Source of the DNA: Spirosoma sp. KCTC 42546 | GTDB taxonomy: Bacteria > Bacteroidota > Bacteroidia > Cytophagales > Spirosomataceae | Assembly: GCF_006965485.1 (NCBI RefSeq) | Contig: NZ_CP041360.1 | Span: 1,674,001 to 1,738,000 of the forward strand | Direction: 5' to 3' | Length of the DNA stretch: 64,000 bases | Shown here: piece after piece, positions 60,013 to 64,000 of the stretch | Layout: every line of letters starts with the position of its first letter | How positions within the stretch are numbered: position 1 is the first letter of the stretch | Made by a program: the position numbers and the translations under genes | Notes under the pieces: model-generated | What the model saw: only the letters and a program-made list of their open reading frames with translations | What the model was told of the DNA's origin: nothing | The model's database searches: none

Positions 60013-60050
60013 TTTTGGGGTGTCGGCTTCTCACAACCGACACCCCAAAA
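60013..60050. repeat. Hairpin, TTTTGGGGTGTCGG arms
   Basis: TTTTGGGGTGTCGG (60013-60026) and CCGACACCCCAAAA (60037-60050), 10-base loop. It lies between the pseudogene and the small membrane protein and could act as a terminator on either strand. The GTGTCGG word is also in the element at 37551. Confidence 0.75.
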
Positions 60051-60100
60051 CGGTTTATAAAAAGCGCTGTTGGCCTAGATAACAGCGTTGGGCCATACCA

Positions 60101-60349
60101 TCAACCATGCATGCGGGTAAGCCCACCCCCAATCAGATCAGTATCCAGTTGACCTACATACAGGCCAGGACTTTTAGACAGACTGTTTCCGACAAAGCCA
60201 CCTGAAAAGGCGCTTTTTGTGGTAGCATCAACCAGATCGCTCCCCGCACTTGTACCGGACTTTTTGCTAAAGTATTTGTATAGACCAAAGCCAGCAGCCA
60301 ATGTTGCTCCCAGTGCAATTCCTACAATAGTGGTCACCTTCTTATCCAT
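60101..60349 (-). CDS. Small single-helix membrane protein
   Basis: An 82-residue hypothetical protein with one N-terminal membrane helix (TTIVGIALGATLAAGFGLY) and a Gly/Ser-rich tail. It resembles small Bacteroidota proteins of unknown function. Nothing more can be said from the sequence. Confidence 0.6.
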   Translation of the reverse strand: MDKKVTTIVGIALGATLAAGFGLYKYFSKKSGTSAGSDLVDATTKSAFSGGFVGNSLSKSPGLYVGQLDTDLIGGGLTRMHG

Positions 60350-60439
60350 GACTGTTTATGCGATTGTTTGTAGACGTAACAGACTACAGGAAAAATGGTT
60401 TTAGTGCGTGTGGTAACGCAGGAAAAGCTGAATTGGCTC

Positions 60440-60829
60440 TTAACTCTTGTGCATCGCTAGTTTCCCGTCGAATATTTGCTTCCATTGCCAGCTGGTTTTG
60501 CCTTTCTCGCGGGTTAAAATGAATAGCGGTTGATTAAGATTAACACGATCTTTGGCATAGAATGCCCCATCGGCAGTGGATCGGTAATAGACCTTCAATG
60601 TTGTTGGGTTACCGGTTGCCCAGCACTCTAAAGTGTAGAACGTTTGAATCCCCTCGGCATGAACTTCGCATAAATTCATACCCCTGTATTTGTCTTTTAC
60701 CGTGATGGAATAAGTAACACCCTCGGGGTGCTCCCCCGACCATTTACCCATCCAGCTATCTGTTTGCTGGAAACTGAACAGAACGGTGGCTGTAAGCAAT
60801 AAACAAGCGATAAAGACTGACTTGTGCAT
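60440..60829 (-). CDS. Secreted small protein, possibly DUF5991-like
   Basis: A 129-residue protein with a signal peptide (ACLLLTATVLFSFQQ). The mature part has WMGKWSGEHPEGVTYSITVK, LCEVHAEGIQTFYTLECWA and the C-terminal PLFILTREKG strand, suggesting a lipocalin-like barrel with one disulfide. The likeness to DUF5991 is from memory of its W...GxW and C...C pattern and is uncertain. Confidence 0.65.
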   Translation of the reverse strand: MHKSVFIACLLLTATVLFSFQQTDSWMGKWSGEHPEGVTYSITVKDKYRGMNLCEVHAEGIQTFYTLECWATGNPTTLKVYYRSTADGAFYAKDRVNLNQPLFILTREKGKTSWQWKQIFDGKLAMHKS

Positions 60830-60884
60830 ATTGATCTAAAGGTTTAGAGAGCAATGGAAGGCCAGGTAAAAAGCCATTGAGTTG

Positions 60885-61145
60885 TTAAGATCGTTGGAAT
60901 ATGTACCACATAAACGCAACCAGGATGGCTTCAATCACCCATACATGCAGGGTATTCTGGTGTGCCAGTCGGCGAACTAAAAAGTGAAGGCCAATGGCTC
61001 CGGCTGCAATGGGGATGCCGAAGAAAAACTGCAACACGTTGTTTTCCCGGTTCCTATCAACAAACCCATAAAGTATCATGATAACGCCTGCCAGCGATAA
61101 CAACATGAGTGGCGTAATCAGGCTAAACACTTTTGAGAGATCCAT
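60885..61145 (-). CDS. Small three-helix membrane protein
   Basis: An 86-residue hypothetical with three hydrophobic segments (LITPLMLLSLAGVIMILYGF, FFFGIPIAAGAIGLHFLV, VWVIEAILVAFMWYIF). No family is recognised. It is 55 bases upstream of the secreted protein on the same strand. Confidence 0.65.
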   Translation of the reverse strand: MDLSKVFSLITPLMLLSLAGVIMILYGFVDRNRENNVLQFFFGIPIAAGAIGLHFLVRRLAHQNTLHVWVIEAILVAFMWYIFQRS

Positions 61146-61399
61146 CTGTCAGTATGTTATGAGGCTGATTCTACCTGCTCCTGCATTGGGGTTGTAGTAA
61201 ACCTCCTGATCGTGTGTCAAATGCAGACGATATCTTTTTAACCTGAATGATACTTTTATGTTTTGCAATAACGACCAGATAACGCCTAAAATAGCCGAAG
61301 ACTCAGTCGCAAATACAGCCTGACAATAGCCTGGAAAGATTGCCGCAATCGACCCTTACTTTGTCGTAATTACACCGCATTCGGTTGCCTGGTGTTTCG

Positions 61400-61407
61400 T
61401 ATTTTTG
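61400..61407 (+). promoter_or_regulatory. Candidate -7 box for the VOC-family gene
   Basis: TATTTTTG matches TAnnTTTG, 29 bases before the ATG at 61437. The gap 61146-61436 has no other recognisable feature. Confidence 0.35.
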
Positions 61408-61436
61408 TAGTGTAAATCATTAAACAACAACTACTT

Positions 61437-61868
61437 ATGGCTACGAAAATCTTTTTGAACCTGCCCGTTAAAGACCTTAACAAATCCATCGAGTTTTTCA
61501 CTCAGCTAGGTTATAGTTTCAATGCTCAGTTCACCAATGAGAACGCTACCTGTATGATTATCAGCGAGGATATTTTTGTGATGCTATTGGTGGAGAAGTA
61601 CTTCAAAACATTTACCCGGAAAGAAATTGCAGATACCAGAAATGTGACCGAAGCTATCATCTGTCTCTCTGCCGAAAACCGGGAAGCGGTTGACGATCTG
61701 GTGCGTAAAGCAGTAGCTGCTGGGGCAACAACACCTAACGAGCCACAGGACCAGGGCTTTATGTACGGCCACGGTTTTGAAGATCTGGATGGCCACCTGT
61801 GGGAAGTTATGTATATGGACCCCAGTGCTATCAATCAGGAGCAGCCCGTTGCAGAAGCAGGGGCCTGA
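61437..61868 (+). CDS. VOC superfamily (glyoxalase/bleomycin-resistance fold) protein
   Basis: A 143-residue protein with two beta-alpha-beta-beta-beta units: IFLNLPVKDLNKSIEFFTQL at the start and GHGFEDLDGHLWEVMYMDPS at the end. Members form dimeric cupped metal sites used by lactoylglutathione lyases, extradiol dioxygenases and drug-binding proteins. Only a subset of the metal ligands is visible (His in DGHLWE with Glu), so the function is open. Confidence 0.9.
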   Translation: MATKIFLNLPVKDLNKSIEFFTQLGYSFNAQFTNENATCMIISEDIFVMLLVEKYFKTFTRKEIADTRNVTEAIICLSAENREAVDDLVRKAVAAGATTPNEPQDQGFMYGHGFEDLDGHLWEVMYMDPSAINQEQPVAEAGA

Positions 61869-61882
61869 TAAACGTGTAAAAA

Positions 61883-61916
61883 AACGCCCCCGACCAGTGT
61901 CTTGGTCGGGGGCGTT
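61883..61916 (+). terminator. Intrinsic terminator after the VOC gene
   Basis: AACGCCCCCGACCA and its exact complement (14-base stem, six-base loop), 15 bases after the stop codon. The T-run is weak, but the GC-rich stem and position suit a terminator. Confidence 0.75.
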
Positions 61917-61992
61917 GCTTAAGAAGGTATGGAAAGATGCTGGTTGCTTTTTGGGGTATTAGTTAGTATATCAACGACTTACTGATAAAGGC

Positions 61993-62295
61993 CTAACAGT
62001 CAGCAAATTCTTTGTCTTCCAGAATATGCACGACCTCAATGAGTGATTCGGTTTCCAGATCGTCCCACGTAAACAGTTCATCGACCTTTTCGTCAACGAT
62101 GATCGCCAGGCCCTGTTCAGTAATCGCATTAAATTCCTGACCTTCATATTCCCATTCTTCGGTCAGCGATACTTCAGGCATCACCTCGCCCCTGTGATTC
62201 TTTACATTTTCCCGATATAATCGGCTGATCAGATTCTTAATTCTGGTCCGAAGGGATTCATGCTCTTCAATGAGGATCTGTGCATTTGGGTCCAT
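61993..62295 (-). CDS. Acidic hypothetical protein
   Basis: A 100-residue very acidic soluble protein (ILIEEHESLRTRIKNLIS at the N-terminus, then many Glu and Asp). No family recognised. It is bounded by the VOC terminator and a promoter-sized gap. Confidence 0.6.
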   Translation of the reverse strand: MDPNAQILIEEHESLRTRIKNLISRLYRENVKNHRGEVMPEVSLTEEWEYEGQEFNAITEQGLAIIVDEKVDELFTWDDLETESLIEVVHILEDKEFADC

Positions 62296-62528
62296 AATAC
62301 TTTAGAAAGTTAACGGTTGATACTGAGTTTTGCATTGCTAGTCTCGATGTGTACAACCTTAGACGGATTTCAGTGAAATAGTATCAGGGAGCGCACTGGT
62401 TTTATGGAATTTCTAGTAACAAAATGTTGTAAAAATTTGATTATGAAGACGTTATTCTATCTAGATATTAATTGTAGATAGAATTAACAGTTGAATCAAT
62501 GTAGTTGTCGGTTTTAGAAAACGCAGCA

Positions 62529-62558
62529 GGCCAGCCATCTATGAGAAGATGGCTGGCC
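62529..62558 (-). terminator. Hairpin terminator
   Basis: GGCCAGCCATC and GATGGCTGGCC form an 11-base stem 30 bases beyond the stop codon of the repeat protein on the minus strand. Rest of the gap (62296-62528) is AT-rich with a weak hairpin TTCTATCT...AGATAGAA. Confidence 0.7.
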
Positions 62559-62588
62559 CACATGGAATGAAACAAAAGTGTTTATCAA

Positions 62589-62825
62589 TCACTTATTCGC
62601 TGGATCCTGGCTGCGGATAATTAACTTATCTACTTCCAGTTCACCAATGCGTAATTTGTGGATATATCCCCGGCCAATGCGAAACTGACCGATGGCCAGA
62701 GCGCCAATGGCCAAGGCACCCACAGCTACCGCACCAACGGCAAGCGCTCCCACTGCCCATCGACCCACAGCCACCTGACCAATGGCCCGGCTTCCTGCTT
62801 GTAGCGGTAAGTTGAATCGGTTCAT
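62589..62825 (-). CDS. Small protein of five-residue A(V/I)Gxx repeats
   Basis: A 78-residue protein with eight consecutive five-residue units of the form A-(V/I)-G-x-x (AIGQVAVGRWAVGALAVGAV, then AVGALAIGALAIG), followed by HKLRIGELEVDKLIIRSQD. The pentad repeat and lack of charge in the centre suggest a small solenoid, like a pentapeptide-repeat or parallel beta-helix protein. No signal peptide. A longer start at 62861 exists, but the ATG at 62825 fits better. Confidence 0.75.
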   Translation of the reverse strand: MNRFNLPLQAGSRAIGQVAVGRWAVGALAVGAVAVGALAIGALAIGQFRIGRGYIHKLRIGELEVDKLIIRSQDPANK

Positions 62826-62899
62826 AGTATAGCTTTTTAAGCAGAACTTATCTGAACCCACTGGGTTTTATTGTATTATCCTACGGACTAAAACTCTTG

Positions 62900-64000
62900 A
62901 TGAACCGATTTTACGCCATTTTAGCCAACTCGCTGGTTGCCTCTCTGACCAATAATCTCGTTTGGTTTGCCGTTACCTTCTGGGTTTACCTGGAGACGAA
63001 GTCAGTAGTAGCTACGTCGCTGATGGCGGGTGTCTATTCGGGTACGGTCGCGCTGTCCGGCTTCTTTCTGGGTTCGCTGGTGGATCGGTACAAGAAGAAG
63101 ATTTCGATGATCGTTTCGAGTCTTGGCTCCCTCGTTTTATACGGGCTCTCGTTTATCATTTTCATCTCGACGCCAGAGAAAGTCTTCAAGGACCCGGAAA
63201 GCCCAGTTCTCTGGGTGTTTATAGTCCTCTCGCTGGTAGGAGCCATTGCCGGAAACATACGGAGCATCGCGCTCTCAACACTCGTAACGGTTCTGATACC
63301 TGAGGAAGGCCGGGATAAAGCCAATGGAATGGTTGGCACCACAAACGGCGTTTCCTTTCTCGTTTCCTCGATTTTCAGTGGCCTGATTATTGGCTTTCTG
63401 GGTATTTTCTGGATGCTGATCATCGCCATTGGGCTAACCGCGCTGGTGCTGATTCATGTGTGGTTGTTGTCGATCCCCGAAAAAGGGATTATCCATACCG
63501 AAGAGCATACCAAACGCATCGATATTCGGGGAACGATCAAGGCGATCAACCTCGTGCCAGGACTTTTTGCGCTTATCTTTTTTAACACCTTCAACAACTT
63601 TCTGGGTGGGGTTTTTATGTCGCTGATGGATGCCTACGGCCTGTCATTGGTAACGGTTCAGACCTGGGGTGTTTTGTGGGGCGTTTTGAGCCTGGGATTT
63701 ATTATCGGTGGGCTGATCGTATCGAAAAAAGGGCTTGGGAAACAGCCACTGCGAACCTTGTTTCTCGCTAACATCGCCATGTGGACGATCTGCGTTTTCT
63801 TTACGATTCAGGCGTCTGTCATTCTGCTGGCAGTGGGCATGTTCATTTACCTGTGTTTGATTCCGGTAGTTGAAGCCGCCGAGCAAACGATCCTGCAAAA
63901 GCTGATTACACCGGAACGGCAGGGGCGGGTGTTTGGCTTTGCGCAAAGTATTGAACAGGCGGCCTCACCAATAACCGCGTTTATGATTGGCCCCATTGCG
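62900..64000 (+). CDS. Major facilitator superfamily transporter, N-terminal part
   Basis: The frame is open from ATG at 62900 to the end of the window, 367 codons, so the protein continues downstream. At least nine membrane helices are seen: LANSLVASLTNNLVWFAVTF, SLMAGVYSGTVALSGFFLGS with the loop LVDRYKKKISM (the MFS motif A type), LWVFIVLSLVGAIAGNIRSI, FLVSSIFSGLIIGFLGIFWM and others. It resembles enterobactin-exporter/multidrug-type MFS proteins. Substrate unknown. Confidence 0.88.
   Translation, partial: MNRFYAILANSLVASLTNNLVWFAVTFWVYLETKSVVATSLMAGVYSGTVALSGFFLGSLVDRYKKKISMIVSSLGSLVLYGLSFIIFISTPEKVFKDPESPVLWVFIVLSLVGAIAGNIRSIALSTLVTVLIPEEGRDKANGMVGTTNGVSFLVSSIFSGLIIGFLGIFWMLIIAIGLTALVLIHVWLLSIPEKGIIHTEEHTKRIDIRGTIKAINLVPGLFALIFFNTFNNFLGGVFMSLMDAYGLSLVTVQTWGVLWGVLSLGFIIGGLIVSKKGLGKQPLRTLFLANIAMWTICVFFTIQASVILLAVGMFIYLCLIPVVEAAEQTILQKLITPERQGRVFGFAQSIEQAASPITAFMIGPIA

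Overview
The window looks like chromosome from a Bacteroidota bacterium of the order Cytophagales, most like Spirosoma. The reasons are the SusC/SusD pair, many lipoproteins, the families DUF1080, DUF4403, DUF5020, DUF4267 and ThuA, promoter -7 boxes of the TAnnTTTG type, and little sign of Shine-Dalgarno starts. The genus is an inference. No rRNA, tRNA, CRISPR array or prophage was seen.

Positions 1-21.4 kb hold a sugar uptake and oxidation locus. It starts with a cut-off SusC-type transporter and its SusD partner. A large secreted beta-propeller dehydrogenase with a c-type heme follows, then a DUF1080 (3-keto-disaccharide hydrolase type) lipoprotein, a DUF4432 mutarotase-like protein, a mannose-6-phosphate isomerase-like cupin, a TIM-barrel isomerase and a Gfo/Idh/MocA oxidoreductase. 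A ribose-type ABC transporter comes next, with its permease and binding-protein genes separated by an inverted higBA toxin-antitoxin pair. On the other strand are a ketose 3-epimerase-like protein, a 1058-residue SGNH/propeller/cytochrome c fusion and a ThuA protein. Together they suggest import of a carbohydrate, oxidation at a ring carbon, hydrolysis of the keto-sugar and epimerisation of the product.

Positions 21.6-49.6 kb are mixed housekeeping and accessory genes: a methyltransferase broken by one stop codon, a HipA-like kinase with its DUF3037 partner, TruC, regulators, peptidases, serine hydrolases, a UPF1-like helicase, a second higBA pair and esterases. At 42.7-43.6 kb a REP-associated tyrosine transposase (RAYT) gene is framed by two near-perfect hairpins. 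Related long palindromes recur at 30.1, 34.4, 54.4, 56.5 and 58.0 kb.

Positions 49.6-53.8 kb hold a clearly AT-rich three-gene cassette: a nuclease-like protein, a small middle component and a DUF3732-type ABC ATPase. This matches the predicted ABC three-component (ABC-3C) conflict systems. It lies between two similar palindromic repeats. This and the RAYT/palindrome system are the most interesting parts of the window.

Positions 53.9-64 kb carry small lipoproteins, a DUF885 peptidase-like protein, an AT-rich hydrolase, two proteins made of short tandem repeats, an internally deleted beta-lactamase-like pseudogene, a glyoxalase-fold protein and the first part of an MFS transporter that runs off the end. 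Almost every intergenic gap in the window contains a long inverted repeat, many of them unrelated in sequence.
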